A stretch of DNA of 64,000 bases from Pedobacter sp. MC2016-05 (GTDB lineage Bacteria; Bacteroidota; Bacteroidia; Sphingobacteriales; Sphingobacteriaceae), in NCBI RefSeq assembly GCF_026239735.1, contig NZ_JAPIVT010000003.1:310001-374000 (forward strand), given 5' to 3'. Below are positions 8,894 through 18,049 of this stretch, in pieces. The number at the start of each line of letters is the position of its first letter. Positions within the stretch are counted from its first letter, which is position 1. The translations under genes and the position numbers were made by a program. The notes below the pieces were generated by a model, which worked only from the letters and a program-made list of their open reading frames with translations, was not told the DNA's origin and made no database searches.

Positions 8894-9916
8894 ATGAAAA
8901 GCAGATTTTTAGATTTTAGAAGTGATACAGTAACAAAGCCAACTGCCGGAATGCTAGAGGCGATGATGAGCGCCAAAGTTGGCGACGACGTTTTCGGGGA
9001 AGATGAAACGGTAGCCGCACTCGAGCAGAAATTGGCATTGATGTTTAATATGGAGGCAGGCTTATTCTGTCCATCCGGAACAATGACCAATCAAATTGCT
9101 ATTAAATGTTTTACGCAACCTATGGATGAAGTGATTTGTGATCAAACCGCTCACGTTTATCGATACGAGATTGGTGGCATTGCCTATCATTCGGGCGCAT
9201 CTGTGAGGTTACTTTATGGCGATCGCGGGATTCTTACGCCTGAATTGATTGAGCCAGAAATTAACGAAGATAATATTCATTACCCAAATTCGAGCCTGGT
9301 GGTTCTGGAAAATACGGTCAATAAGGGAGGCGGGAAATGCTATACTTTGGATCAAATTGCGCCGATCCATCACTTATGTAACATAAAAGGACTAAAACTA
9401 CATTTAGATGGTGCCCGGGTTTTCAATGCGCTCGTAGCCACCGGCGACAAGGCGAGTGCCTATGGAAAATATTTTGACGGAATCTCAATTTGTTTATCAA
9501 AAGGGTTGGGTGCGCCTGTAGGGTCAGTATTATTGGGATCACAAGATATGATTACCAAAGCCCGGAAAATCAGAAAAGCTTTTGGTGGAGGTATGCGTCA
9601 GGCAGGGTTTTTAGCTGCTGCAGGTATTTATGCGCTTGATCATCATGTAGAAAGATTGAAGGAAGATCATGCTCATGCAAAAGCATTGGCGGTTGCCTTG
9701 GCACGAACCGGTTTCGTTAAATCGATTATGCCGGTAGAAACCAATATTTTGATTTTCGAGGTAGCGAAAGGAACGGCTCAAAAAATCGTTGATCAGCTGC
9801 AAGAAAAAGGCCTTCACTGCAATACCACAAGTGCAAGCACCATCAGGTTGGTTACACATTTGGGCCTTAATCAATCGATGATTGATGAGGCTATCGAAAT
9901 AATTTTACATTTGTAA
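8894..9916 (+). CDS. ltaE: low-specificity L-threonine aldolase
   Basis: A 340-residue PLP enzyme of fold type I in the beta-eliminating lyase family. It cleaves L-threonine or L-allo-threonine to glycine and acetaldehyde. The N-terminal DFRSDTVTKPT is characteristic. LDGARVFNA at 171-179 holds the Asp that contacts the PLP ring nitrogen. Lys203 in CLSKGLGAPVGS is the Schiff-base lysine. The length is normal. The first gene of a plus-strand run, with accC 57 bases downstream. The upstream spacer contains a Nudix-type operator, but it is about 100 bases away and may serve the divergent kinase. Confidence 0.93.
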   Translation: MKSRFLDFRSDTVTKPTAGMLEAMMSAKVGDDVFGEDETVAALEQKLALMFNMEAGLFCPSGTMTNQIAIKCFTQPMDEVICDQTAHVYRYEIGGIAYHSGASVRLLYGDRGILTPELIEPEINEDNIHYPNSSLVVLENTVNKGGGKCYTLDQIAPIHHLCNIKGLKLHLDGARVFNALVATGDKASAYGKYFDGISICLSKGLGAPVGSVLLGSQDMITKARKIRKAFGGGMRQAGFLAAAGIYALDHHVERLKEDHAHAKALAVALARTGFVKSIMPVETNILIFEVAKGTAQKIVDQLQEKGLHCNTTSASTIRLVTHLGLNQSMIDEAIEIILHL

Positions 9917-9973
9917 TAACAGATTGATTTTTCTTTAAGGATACTAAAAAATAACTTAATAAATTCTAGCCAG

Positions 9974-11488
9974 ATGTCGATACCAGATAAAGAACAGCTT
10001 AAAATATCCAAACTCCTTATCGCCAATCGCGGTGAAATTGCCTTGAGAATCATGCGTTCGGCAAAAGAAATGGGTATCCAAACGGTTGCTGTTTTTTCAG
10101 AAGCTGATCGCAATTCATTGCATGTTCGCTATGCAGATGAAGCAATTTTTATCGGACCTGCACCTTCTAACCAGAGCTATTTGGTAGGTGAAAAAATTAT
10201 CCAGGCTTGTAAAGAAACAGGAGCTGATGCCATTCATCCTGGTTATGGTTTTCTTTCTGAAAATGCAAGTTTTGCACAACAGGTTGCCGAGGCGGGGTTA
10301 ATATTGGTTGGCCCTTCGGCGAAAGCGATGGAAATTATGGGAAACAAGTTATCGGCAAAGGCGGCAGCGCTTAAGTATAATATTCCAATGGTTCCTGGTA
10401 CAGAAGAGGCCATAAAAGACGTTTCGGAGGCTAAAGCAAGAGCTGTTGAGGTTGGTTTTCCGATTTTAATAAAAGCTGCTGCGGGTGGAGGGGGCAAAGG
10501 CATGCGAATTGTAGAATCTGTAGATGCTTTCGAAGAACAAATGCAGGTGGCCGTAAGTGAAGCTACCTCAGCTTTTGGAGATGGAGCAGTTTTTATAGAA
10601 AGATATGTTACCTCACCAAGGCATATCGAAATTCAAGTATTGGGCGATGAGCATGGTAATATTGTTCATCTTTTCGAACGTGAGTGCTCAGTTCAAAGGA
10701 GACATCAGAAGGTGGTAGAAGAAGCACCGTCATCCGTGCTAACTGCTGAAATTAGAGAAAGGATGGGCAAGTGTGCGGTTGACGTAGCTCGATCTGTAAA
10801 TTATACCGGTGCAGGAACGGTTGAATTTATTCTGGATGAAAACCTCGATTTTTTCTTCTTGGAAATGAATACCCGCTTGCAAGTAGAGCATCCGGTTACA
10901 GAATTGATCACTGGAATAGATTTAGTAAAAGAACAGATAAAAATCGCCTCGGGCGAAGCCCTTAGTTTTAATCAGGAAGATTTAACAATAAACGGTCATG
11001 CAGTTGAATTGCGCGTTTATGCCGAAGATCCTAATAATAATTTCTTACCAGATATTGGTACGTTGCAAATGTACAAAACGCCGAAAGGCAATGGCGTAAG
11101 GGTAGATGATGGCTTTGAGCAAGGCATGGAAATACCTATCTATTACGATCCTATGATTGCAAAACTAATTACTTTTGGAAAAGATAGGGAAGAAGCTATC
11201 CAAAGAATGATCAGGGCAATTGACGAATATGATATTACTGGGATTGAAACTACTTTGGGTTTTGGTAAATTTGTGATGCAGCATGAAGCGTTTAGAACTG
11301 GAGATTTTGATACTCATTTTGTTGGCAAATACTTTAATGCCGAAAGCCTGAAAAGCGCCGACGAGACAGAAGCTTTGATAGCGGCCCTGGTTGCAGTTAG
11401 GCTTTTTGATAATAAGAAAGAGGCTGAAAAGTTGCATAGCACAGTTGCAGAACCCTCCAATTGGAGAAAAAATAGAATTAAACTTTAA
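9974..11488 (+). CDS. accC: biotin carboxylase subunit (AccC-type)
   Basis: A 504-residue ATP-grasp enzyme that carboxylates the biotin of a carrier protein using bicarbonate and ATP. It begins with ISKLLIANRGEIALRIMRSA. The glycine-rich ATP loop GGGGKGM is at 171-177. HIEIQVLGDEHG, ECSVQRRHQK and EMNTRLQVEHPVTE follow, all diagnostic. It is about 50 residues longer than typical AccC and has no biotinyl domain. No carrier gene (accB) or carboxyltransferase lies beside it, so it may serve a propionyl- or other acyl-CoA carboxylase instead. Three bases separate it from riboflavin synthase. Confidence 0.9.
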   Translation: MSIPDKEQLKISKLLIANRGEIALRIMRSAKEMGIQTVAVFSEADRNSLHVRYADEAIFIGPAPSNQSYLVGEKIIQACKETGADAIHPGYGFLSENASFAQQVAEAGLILVGPSAKAMEIMGNKLSAKAAALKYNIPMVPGTEEAIKDVSEAKARAVEVGFPILIKAAAGGGGKGMRIVESVDAFEEQMQVAVSEATSAFGDGAVFIERYVTSPRHIEIQVLGDEHGNIVHLFERECSVQRRHQKVVEEAPSSVLTAEIRERMGKCAVDVARSVNYTGAGTVEFILDENLDFFFLEMNTRLQVEHPVTELITGIDLVKEQIKIASGEALSFNQEDLTINGHAVELRVYAEDPNNNFLPDIGTLQMYKTPKGNGVRVDDGFEQGMEIPIYYDPMIAKLITFGKDREEAIQRMIRAIDEYDITGIETTLGFGKFVMQHEAFRTGDFDTHFVGKYFNAESLKSADETEALIAALVAVRLFDNKKEAEKLHSTVAEPSNWRKNRIKL

Positions 11489-11491
11489 GTA

Positions 11492-12076
11492 ATGTTTACT
11501 GGAATTATAGAAAACCTGGGCGAAGTAAAAGCCATCAAAACCGATCATACTAATATTCATTTCACTATTTCTTCGGCTATTAGCCACGAGCTTAAAATTG
11601 ACCAGAGCGTAGCACACAATGGGGTTTGTCTTACCGTTGTAGGCTTAACAGAAGATACACATACTGTTACTGCAATTGATGAAACTTTAAGTAAAACCAA
11701 CCTCGGTTATCTAAAGGTAGGGAGTAAAATTAACCTGGAGCGTTGCATGCAAATGAACGCCCGTTTGGATGGGCATATTGTTCAAGGCCATGTAGATCAG
11801 ACTGCCGTTTGCGTGAAAAGGGAAGAATTGGATGGCAGTTGGGAGTATCGTTTTAAATATGATGCATCAGCTGGAAACGTTACGGTTGAAAAAGGTTCTG
11901 CCTGCGTAAATGGCATCAGCTTAACGGTTGTCAACTCCCAAGCTGATGAGTTTTCGGTTTTCATCATTCCCTATACTTTTGAGCATACCAATTTACATCA
12001 AGTTGAAGTGGGCGATACCGTAAATTTAGAGTTCGATATTATTGGTAAATATGTAGCCCGTTTAATGAATAAATAA
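11492..12076 (+). CDS. ribE: riboflavin synthase alpha subunit
   Basis: A 194-residue enzyme that dismutates two 6,7-dimethyl-8-ribityllumazine molecules into riboflavin and the pyrimidine precursor. It begins MFTGIIENLGEV, the conserved N-terminus. Two lumazine-binding barrel repeats are visible. The first contains NGVCLTVVG and GHIVQGHVD; the second contains NGISLTVVN and a segment near residue 160 typical of the repeat. The length is normal. It starts three bases after accC, so it is co-transcribed with it although the pathways differ. No FMN riboswitch is seen upstream. Confidence 0.94.
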   Translation: MFTGIIENLGEVKAIKTDHTNIHFTISSAISHELKIDQSVAHNGVCLTVVGLTEDTHTVTAIDETLSKTNLGYLKVGSKINLERCMQMNARLDGHIVQGHVDQTAVCVKREELDGSWEYRFKYDASAGNVTVEKGSACVNGISLTVVNSQADEFSVFIIPYTFEHTNLHQVEVGDTVNLEFDIIGKYVARLMNK

Positions 12077-12093
12077 TTACGAACTTTTATAAC

Positions 12094-12555
12094 ATGTATA
12101 GTAAAGAGGAAGCGGCGAGGTTAAGGCAACAATTTTGGATCAGCTTTGGGCAGTATATGAAACCTGTTCCGTCGGCAAGCGGATCAACTGTACATTGGGT
12201 GAATTACAAAACTGGTGTAAAAAACATCTTTTTCAAAATGGATGTGACCAACAAACAGGCGATTATTGCCATTCAGCTTACTCATTCCGATCCTGATATC
12301 AGGCATTTGATTTTCGAACAGTTTGAAGAATTTAAGCTTATGTTTACTAATATCATGAATGAAGAATGGGATTGGGCAAAGGATTCTACCGACGATTATG
12401 GCAGAACAGTAAGTCAAATTTATACTTCGTTAGCCGCTGTAAGTGTTTTCAACCAACAGCATTGGCCAGATCTTATATCATTCTTTAAACCTCGTATTAT
12501 TGCTTTAGATGAATTTTGGGATCATGTAAAGCCGGTCTTCGAAGATCTTATTTAG
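12094..12555 (+). CDS. DUF4268 domain protein
   Basis: A 153-residue soluble protein with the DUF4268 pattern: an N-terminal LRQQFWISFGQYM, a central NIFFKMDVTNKQAIIAIQL beta region and a C-terminal FFKPRIIALDEFW. The domain is also found fused to restriction-like proteins, but here it stands alone. Its function is unknown. It begins 17 bases after ribE and ends overlapping the convergent TPR gene by eight bases. Confidence 0.8.
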   Translation: MYSKEEAARLRQQFWISFGQYMKPVPSASGSTVHWVNYKTGVKNIFFKMDVTNKQAIIAIQLTHSDPDIRHLIFEQFEEFKLMFTNIMNEEWDWAKDSTDDYGRTVSQIYTSLAAVSVFNQQHWPDLISFFKPRIIALDEFWDHVKPVFEDLI

Positions 12556-13696
12556 TTAAATCCATTTGCTCAATCCTTGCCTGTGCAAATTTAATCTCCT
12601 GCTCGTCTATCTTAACATCGGGTTTGCTTTTTAAATAAAGTTTATAATAATTTTTGGCGGTTTTAACCTGTTTTAATTTTGTATCATAAAGTATCGCAAG
12701 GCGATAATACAAAGTAGGGTGGGTATCAAAAAAAAGTCCCTTTTTATAAGCAACATTTGCCAATGAGTATTGCTGGTTCTCTTCGTAAGCCAAACCCAAT
12801 AGTGCGTAATAGTTAGGAATATTGGGCGAAATGCCCTCCTCAATTGTTTTCTTCGCATACATTGCTGCCATTTTAAAGTTTTTTAAATAGCGATAACATA
12901 GAGTTGTATAATATAAAGTATTTTCATTCTGCATCTGCATTTTCTCCAATTGGGTAAACAACGCAATTGCTTTATCATATTTTTTTGTGAAGTAGTAAGC
13001 TTTTGCTACATCTTTTATCACTGCAGCGTCCGGGCCAATCTTTAATAGTGCTTCGCCAGCAACAATTACTTCATCATATTTCTTCAGATAATTAGCTATC
13101 GGCAGTTTTGTTCTCTGTAAAACAAAATTTTCACTATCGGCTTCAATAGCAACATTTAAAACATCGTAAGCTTTTCCATAATCTTGATATAAGGCATGAA
13201 CTTCTGCCAGATCTACGGCAACATCGCCGTCATTAGGCATAAGTTTATTTGCCTTTAGTAAATAAACACGCTTTAAGGAGTCTTTATTGGAGTTATACAG
13301 GTTTGCCAAAAGCTTGTAAACGATAAAATTATTGCTATCAATTTTCACAATTTCGCCATAATACTGTTTTGCTTTATCGGTATTGCCTCTTCGGTTATTA
13401 ATGCTGGCCAAATTAAAAAGGATAGGCAAACTTTTAGCTTGTAGCGAATTGGCCTTCAAATAATATTTTTCTGCGTCTACATTATTACCTGCCATTAAAA
13501 AACAATAACCCATTTGAGTTAAAGCTTTTAAGTCATCGGTATTTTCTCCGTAATTCTGTTTGAGGTATTCCGCAGCTTCTGCATAACGCTGATTTTGATA
13601 GAAATCGAATAGTTTGTCTTTATCTAACGCTAGTTGTTGGCCGAAAGTAAAGATGTTACATATCAATCCCACAGCAACCAAAGTGAATTTTTTCAT
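12548..13696 (-). CDS. secreted tetratricopeptide-repeat protein
   Basis: A 382-residue protein with a signal peptide (residues 1-20, ending FTFGQQ). A series of TPR helices fills most of the rest; repeated patterns such as NLASINNRRGNTDKAKQYY and AKAYYFTKKYDKAIALF are visible. TPR arrays bind partner proteins, and this one probably acts in the periplasm or at the outer membrane. No catalytic domain is seen. Its 3' end overlaps the convergent DUF4268 gene by eight bases. Its specific partner cannot be told from context. Confidence 0.82.
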   Translation of the reverse strand: MKKFTLVAVGLICNIFTFGQQLALDKDKLFDFYQNQRYAEAAEYLKQNYGENTDDLKALTQMGYCFLMAGNNVDAEKYYLKANSLQAKSLPILFNLASINNRRGNTDKAKQYYGEIVKIDSNNFIVYKLLANLYNSNKDSLKRVYLLKANKLMPNDGDVAVDLAEVHALYQDYGKAYDVLNVAIEADSENFVLQRTKLPIANYLKKYDEVIVAGEALLKIGPDAAVIKDVAKAYYFTKKYDKAIALFTQLEKMQMQNENTLYYTTLCYRYLKNFKMAAMYAKKTIEEGISPNIPNYYALLGLAYEENQQYSLANVAYKKGLFFDTHPTLYYRLAILYDTKLKQVKTAKNYYKLYLKSKPDVKIDEQEIKFAQARIEQMDLTK

Positions 13697-13774
13697 ACTC
13701 GAAAAGTTTTAAACTAATTTATTAGTTGTTTTTTGTAATTCCAAATAAATTGAATAAAAACAAAATGGACAGGT

Positions 13775-14107
13775 ATGGGTTTATTAGGAAACAGTATAAA
13801 ATCAAAAGCTATGAATACTTTAAAGAAGTTTGAATTAATGGAAAAGATTGTGCGTGAACTTGAGGATTTACAAAATTCGCAACAGGCACTTATTCAAAAG
13901 ATTGGTAAAATTGAAGTTGATAATATTGAACTTGGCGATACAAGGTTAGAAAAAGATGCTGGCGATATGCATCAAAGACTGGCAGACAATTTGGATACTA
14001 TTGTATCTATTTTAGACTATTTTGCTAACAACACAGAAAATTTTGGCAATAAAAACAATGTTGATGCTTTGAAAGAACAAGAAGCTATTAACAACGCAAC
14101 AAGCTAA
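13775..14107 (+). CDS. hypothetical coiled-coil protein
   Basis: A 110-residue soluble protein rich in Glu, Lys, Leu and Asn. Residues about 18-50 and 58-80 form predicted amphipathic helices likely to coil (ELMEKIVRELEDLQNSQQAL). There is no signal peptide or recognised domain. ATG at 13775 is used; ATG at codon 13 is an alternative. It lies 21 bases upstream of the outer-membrane protein gene on the same strand and may be co-transcribed. No function can be assigned. Confidence 0.6.
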   Translation: MGLLGNSIKSKAMNTLKKFELMEKIVRELEDLQNSQQALIQKIGKIEVDNIELGDTRLEKDAGDMHQRLADNLDTIVSILDYFANNTENFGNKNNVDALKEQEAINNATS

Positions 14108-14128
14108 GAACTCTAAATCATCCCTATT

Positions 14129-14719
14129 ATGAAATTTTTATCTTTAACAGCAGCATTCTTATTGGTTTGCTTTTTTGCAAGTGCGCAAATTTTACCCTCA
14201 TTTCAGTTTGGTTTAAAAGCAGGAGCTAACTTCTCCAAGTTTGATTCGGAGAATACTTTTAGCAGTGATAACCGTGCTGGATTTTACGGAGGAGTTTGGG
14301 CCAGGATTGGTGCAGCGGGAATCCATTTTCAACCAGAACTGTATTTATCCGGCAAGAAAGCTGATTTAATTAGCGATGCAACGGGAGAGGTAAATAAAGT
14401 TCGCTTCACAAGCTTAGATGTGCCTTTGTTGGTAGGCACAAAATTCGGCGCTGCTGGTATCGGCGTTAGATTAAATACCGGGCCAATGTTCTCTTTAATT
14501 ATTGATGAAAACCAGAGTTTCGGGCAAGCTGCGGGGAGCGTATTTAGAGCCGATTTTAAAAACCAGGCTTTGGCTTGGCAATTTGGGGCGGGAGTAGATA
14601 TAAAGAAGCTTAGTTTGGAAGCAAGGTACGAACTTGGTTTGTCAAAAATTAACAAATCAGGTTATCCAGGAACGAAATTAAATTTGTTTACTGTAGGCCT
14701 TGGTTACAGATTATTCTAG
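14129..14719 (+). CDS. PorT-type outer-membrane beta-barrel protein
   Basis: A 196-residue protein with a signal peptide (about 1-19, ending FFASAQ). An eight-strand-type barrel pattern follows, including FGLKAGANFSKF, FQPELYLSGKK and LSLEARYELGLSKI, and a terminal aromatic (GLGYRLF). This matches the Bacteroidota outer-membrane beta-barrel family PF13568. The role is unknown; members are surface or structural proteins. It is followed by a hairpin terminator at 14741-14766. Confidence 0.85.
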   Translation: MKFLSLTAAFLLVCFFASAQILPSFQFGLKAGANFSKFDSENTFSSDNRAGFYGGVWARIGAAGIHFQPELYLSGKKADLISDATGEVNKVRFTSLDVPLLVGTKFGAAGIGVRLNTGPMFSLIIDENQSFGQAAGSVFRADFKNQALAWQFGAGVDIKKLSLEARYELGLSKINKSGYPGTKLNLFTVGLGYRLF

Positions 14720-14740
14720 AAAAAAGCATCCCATGTAAGA

Positions 14741-14768
14741 AAGCAAATCGAAAGGTTTGCTTTTTTTT
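14741..14768. terminator. hairpin terminator after the barrel gene
   Basis: AAGCAAA pairs with TTTGCTT (14741-14747 and 14756-14762), followed by a T8 run on the plus strand. The convergent YihY gene ends at 14767. Confidence 0.75.
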
Positions 14769-15693
14769 ATTCCGGTTTCTCTGTATCCACTTCTGTTAAC
14801 TCGTAAGCGTAAGAGCCATTTTTTGGAATAATTGGTGTTTCTCGACCAATGCTTAAAGCCTTTATGTAAGATGCTCCGAAGTAAAAAATCAAGGAAGAAT
14901 AAAATACAAACAGCATAATTACAATGAGCGACCCTGCAGAGCCATAAATGTTGCTGATATTACTGAGTGGCAACAAAATCCGCAAAATGTATTTTCCCGC
15001 AGTAAATAAGCAGCCTGTAAGTAAACCACCAGAAAATGCCGCTTTCCATGTTGGCCTTCCATTGGTTAAATACCGAAACAGCATGGTAAACCAGGTTGTA
15101 ACGATAATTACAAATACAATCTGATTTAAAATTGATGTTAAAATCAATCCGAATGATGGAGAATTTGTTTTTAAATAAGCACCTATAATGGCTTGAACAC
15201 TATCGGCAAGCAGGCCGATAAAAAAAAGAATGCCCGCCAAAAGGATAATTATCACAGAAATTGCCCGAGACTTTAATGTATTTAAAACTCCTTTTTTCTC
15301 TTTTTGTCCGATGTTCCAAATTTGTTCCAGCGAATTTTTGATCACGTTGAAAAGGGTAGTAGCTACGAAAAGAAAAAAAATAAAACTGAAAAGGGTGATG
15401 TACCAGGCTTGATCTACCCCCCGAATGTTTCTTAAGGTTGATCTAATTTGTTGGATACTGTCATCATCAAGAATGTTTGCCAAACGCTCAAACAGGTTAG
15501 TTGCCAACATTCTCCTATCGGTAAACATCCCAAACAACCTGATTAAAATAATCAAAATGGGAGGAAGGGCAAAGTTGGTGAAAAATGCGGTTGCCCCTGC
15601 TAAACGTAATGGGTCGTTTTTTTGAAACAAAGAAAAAGCATTTCTAGCAGTAGCAAAAAAGAACTTAAAATCCAGGTTGATTTTTAATGGCAT
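14767..15693 (-). CDS. YihY/BrkB-family inner-membrane protein
   Basis: A 308-residue integral membrane protein with about six transmembrane helices. Characteristic family segments are RLAGATAFFTNFALPP near residue 28 and SNIYGSAGSLIVIMLFVFYS near residue 245. The family was once called RNase BN by mistake; its real function is not established, though links to envelope and virulence traits exist. The length is normal. It stands alone on the minus strand, downstream of a META lipoprotein gene and separated from it by a terminator. Confidence 0.88.
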   Translation of the reverse strand: MPLKINLDFKFFFATARNAFSLFQKNDPLRLAGATAFFTNFALPPILIILIRLFGMFTDRRMLATNLFERLANILDDDSIQQIRSTLRNIRGVDQAWYITLFSFIFFLFVATTLFNVIKNSLEQIWNIGQKEKKGVLNTLKSRAISVIIILLAGILFFIGLLADSVQAIIGAYLKTNSPSFGLILTSILNQIVFVIIVTTWFTMLFRYLTNGRPTWKAAFSGGLLTGCLFTAGKYILRILLPLSNISNIYGSAGSLIVIMLFVFYSSLIFYFGASYIKALSIGRETPIIPKNGSYAYELTEVDTEKPE

Positions 15694-15711
15694 TGTTTCA
15701 ATATAAAAACT

Positions 15712-15752
15712 AAAAGCCCGAAAATACTAAAAAAGGTTTATTTCGGGCTTTT
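15712..15752 (-). terminator. terminator of the META lipoprotein gene
   Basis: AAAAGCCCGAAA (15712-15723) pairs with TTTCGGGCTTTT (15741-15752), a 12-bp perfect stem. It lies 17 bases past the META stop and before the YihY start. Confidence 0.75.
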
Positions 15753-15769
15753 GAATTTTTAAAATGTTG

Positions 15770-16168
15770 CTAATCTATTTTTCTAAAAACCAACAACTTT
15801 TGTGTCCCGTTTAATAAAGTAAGTTGGTTGTTTTCAATTTTTGCGGCATTAACCTGATTAATTGCTTGTAAATAAGCACGTTCTGCAGCATCGGTTTCCT
15901 GACAAAACATTTTGGTGCTAAATAAGTTTCTAAGCATAATTTTATTATCAACTACCTCTGCCTTACCGCCATAGTTATTGCAAAAAGATTTACCAGTTAC
16001 TTTTAAACTGTCGCCGAAGTTCAAAGTTGCCTTTGCGGTGGTTGGTAAAGTTAAACCTGGTAGTTCAGTGAGTTCCCATTTGGTTTGAGTCAATTTATTT
16101 TGGTCAAATTTTTCTAAACAAGCACTAAATAGGCACACTACCAGGCAACAAATAAGTAAATTTTTCAT
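15770..16168 (-). CDS. META domain (HslJ-like) lipoprotein
   Basis: A 132-residue protein with a type II signal peptide and lipobox LFSAC, so Cys17 should be lipidated. The META/HslJ fold follows: WELTELPGL near the start of the domain, then FCNNYGG and MFCQETDAAERAYLQAI, then a final LVFRKID. The family includes HslJ, linked to novobiocin and stress resistance, but the molecular function is unknown. It is monocistronic, bounded downstream by a hairpin terminator. Confidence 0.88.
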   Translation of the reverse strand: MKNLLICCLVVCLFSACLEKFDQNKLTQTKWELTELPGLTLPTTAKATLNFGDSLKVTGKSFCNNYGGKAEVVDNKIMLRNLFSTKMFCQETDAAERAYLQAINQVNAAKIENNQLTLLNGTQKLLVFRKID

Positions 16169-16525
16169 GGATTTTTATTTTTCAAAATTATATCAAAAAC
16201 TAAACCAAGATCATAATTACAAAAGTAATATGGTTTGGTTTAAGAAAGCTGGATTCTAATTTGAAGCATACAAATCTGCAAAACCATACTGCGCAAAGAT
16301 TACAGTTGATGTCGTTGCTTTAGGGTTGCCCAACAAACGGCTGAAATGATAAGCCTGCTAATCCGAATAGCCGTCAAGAATTTGTGGATGTTCCAGCTGA
16401 ATATCTAAAATTCACTGCATTATAATTTCAAACTATAGAGAGATTAATTAATTTTGAGCTGATAAGGGTTGGTTCGAACATTTTTTAATTATACCCTTCA
16501 AAGCGCTCATTATAAATAATAAACA
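16169..16525. other. gene-free spacer
   Basis: About 357 AT-rich bases between the divergent META and YcxB-like genes. I see no ORF, RNA gene or clear repeat in it. Confidence 0.4.
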
Positions 16526-17065
16526 GTGATCGACATTAAATATATTTTAAAAGAAGAGGATTTTTTACAGGCCAATCTTTACTTCTTCAAAAAGGAAGGA
16601 AAACTAAAGCAAATCATCCTGAGAACTTGGCTAGCCTACTTGTTTATTATTTCAATTATCAATGGGTTTCTTGTTTGGAAAGAAGAAATGATGATGGCTT
16701 TAGTGCTTGTTTGTATTTTGGCAATCATTACATTTTTTCATTCGGGTAGGATGAGAAGACATTATTTTCACTATTATAAAAAGAAAGTAATGGTGTATGA
16801 GAGTAGATTTTTTAAGGAAGTAAAGTTGAAAGTTACGGATACTCACTTAAATAACGAAAGCGTTGCTGGGCAATCTAATGTGTTTTTAGCTCAAATCAGT
16901 TCCATCGATGAAACTCAAAATTATTTCTTTATTAAATTAAAATTTGAAGGGATAATCATTCCGAAAAGTGAACTAAAAAATGTTAGCGATTTCAGGAGTG
17001 ATTTAATTGAGCTTGCCCGAAAAGTGAATGTACAATATCAGGAAGATCTAAAGTGGAAATGGTAA
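16526..17065 (+). CDS. YcxB-like membrane protein
   Basis: A 179-residue protein with two adjacent transmembrane helices at about residues 32-50 and 54-72. A cytosolic PH-like beta domain follows (FFKEVKLKVTDTHLNNES ... IPKSELKNVSDF), as in YcxB-like proteins. The start is GTG at 16526: the frame is closed by TAA six bases upstream and no ATG occurs before the membrane segment. The function is unknown. Confidence 0.7.
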   Translation: MIDIKYILKEEDFLQANLYFFKKEGKLKQIILRTWLAYLFIISIINGFLVWKEEMMMALVLVCILAIITFFHSGRMRRHYFHYYKKKVMVYESRFFKEVKLKVTDTHLNNESVAGQSNVFLAQISSIDETQNYFFIKLKFEGIIIPKSELKNVSDFRSDLIELARKVNVQYQEDLKWKW

Positions 17066-17120
17066 GCAATTGATTCGCTTGAGAAAGATTTTTTAGATAG
17101 GAAGTCAAATTAGTTTCCAC

Positions 17121-17297
17121 TTATTTAAAAAACCTCAGTTGCAAAAAAATCAAGAGGCCTGATCCGATCACTACCATTATTATAAGCATGGTCAGTTGAA
17201 CTTTTAATCTTGCATAATTCTTCATGTTATAGGCAGCCCGAGCGTCATTTGCTTTCTTCGCCAGCAGGATAAAAATGAATGGGATTAAAAGCAGCAT
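17121..17297 (-). CDS. small two-helix membrane protein (58 aa)
   Basis: A 58-codon ORF with an ATG start and TAA stop. It encodes a first hydrophobic helix (MLLLIPFIFILLA), a basic middle (KKANDARAAYNMKNYARLK) and a second helix (LTMLIIMVVIGSGLLIFL). A TACCTTTA promoter-like element lies just upstream. Sequence and layout look like a real small protein, but I know no family. It fills an otherwise empty gap between two genes. Confidence 0.5.
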   Translation of the reverse strand: MLLLIPFIFILLAKKANDARAAYNMKNYARLKVQLTMLIIMVVIGSGLLIFLQLRFFK

Positions 17298-17390
17298 AAC
17301 AGATAAAGGTATTTAAACTAATATAGTCAGAATTCAAGAAATCTATCTTATCTATGACGCATAAATTTTTCAAGGGATATTTTAGAAACT

Positions 17391-17912
17391 TCATGGTTGT
17401 TCCACTTTCAACCAGTGATGCGCTCTCCCATGGTAATCAAAAATATTGATTTTTTGCAAGCCTAATTTTTCTAAAACTTTTATTGAAGCTATGTTTTCTG
17501 TATCGGCAATACCTATAATTTCGTTTAGTTTTAAGATATCAAAGCCGTATTTCATCGATGCTTGAGCAGATTCAGTAGCATAGCCTTTACCCCAAAACTT
17601 CTTGATGAAACGATAACCAAGATCATAATAATTGCAATGGTTATTATAAGTTTCTTTAATTAATTTTAAACCGCTCCAGCCCGCAAATTGATTGGAATCT
17701 TTTTCAATTACTGCCCAACGGCCAATGCCGCTTTCAATATACTGTTGCTGAATGTAGGCAATATCGGCCAAACTTTGTTCGATGGTCAACACTGGTTTGT
17801 TGCCTAAAAACTGATGTACGGCAGGGTCGCTGTCTAAGTCAAACATTCCTTTTGCGTCAGTTTCTTCCAATTCGCGAAGAATTAACCTTTCTGTTTCTAT
17901 CGTAACACTCAT
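17391..17912 (-). CDS. GNAT N-acetyltransferase (RimJ/RimL type)
   Basis: A 173-residue acetyl-CoA-dependent transferase. It begins with ETERLILRELEETDAKGMF, the usual RimJ/RimL N-terminus. The acetyl-CoA binding region is FWGKGYATESAQASMKYGF, followed by VLEKLGLQK. It could acetylate a ribosomal protein N-terminus or a small amine; the substrate cannot be told. The gene is isolated on the minus strand. Confidence 0.85.
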   Translation of the reverse strand: MSVTIETERLILRELEETDAKGMFDLDSDPAVHQFLGNKPVLTIEQSLADIAYIQQQYIESGIGRWAVIEKDSNQFAGWSGLKLIKETYNNHCNYYDLGYRFIKKFWGKGYATESAQASMKYGFDILKLNEIIGIADTENIASIKVLEKLGLQKINIFDYHGRAHHWLKVEQP

Positions 17913-18049
17913 TTTTCTGAATTTAGTTAGTTTTCAATAGAATACAATCATGTATTTTTTTTGTTAATCAGAAATTTATTCATTGGCTTTTTAATTTTAA
18001 AGCAACAAAAGATGATAAATTAGCCAAAAAATTAAAGGTATTCCTTTTT

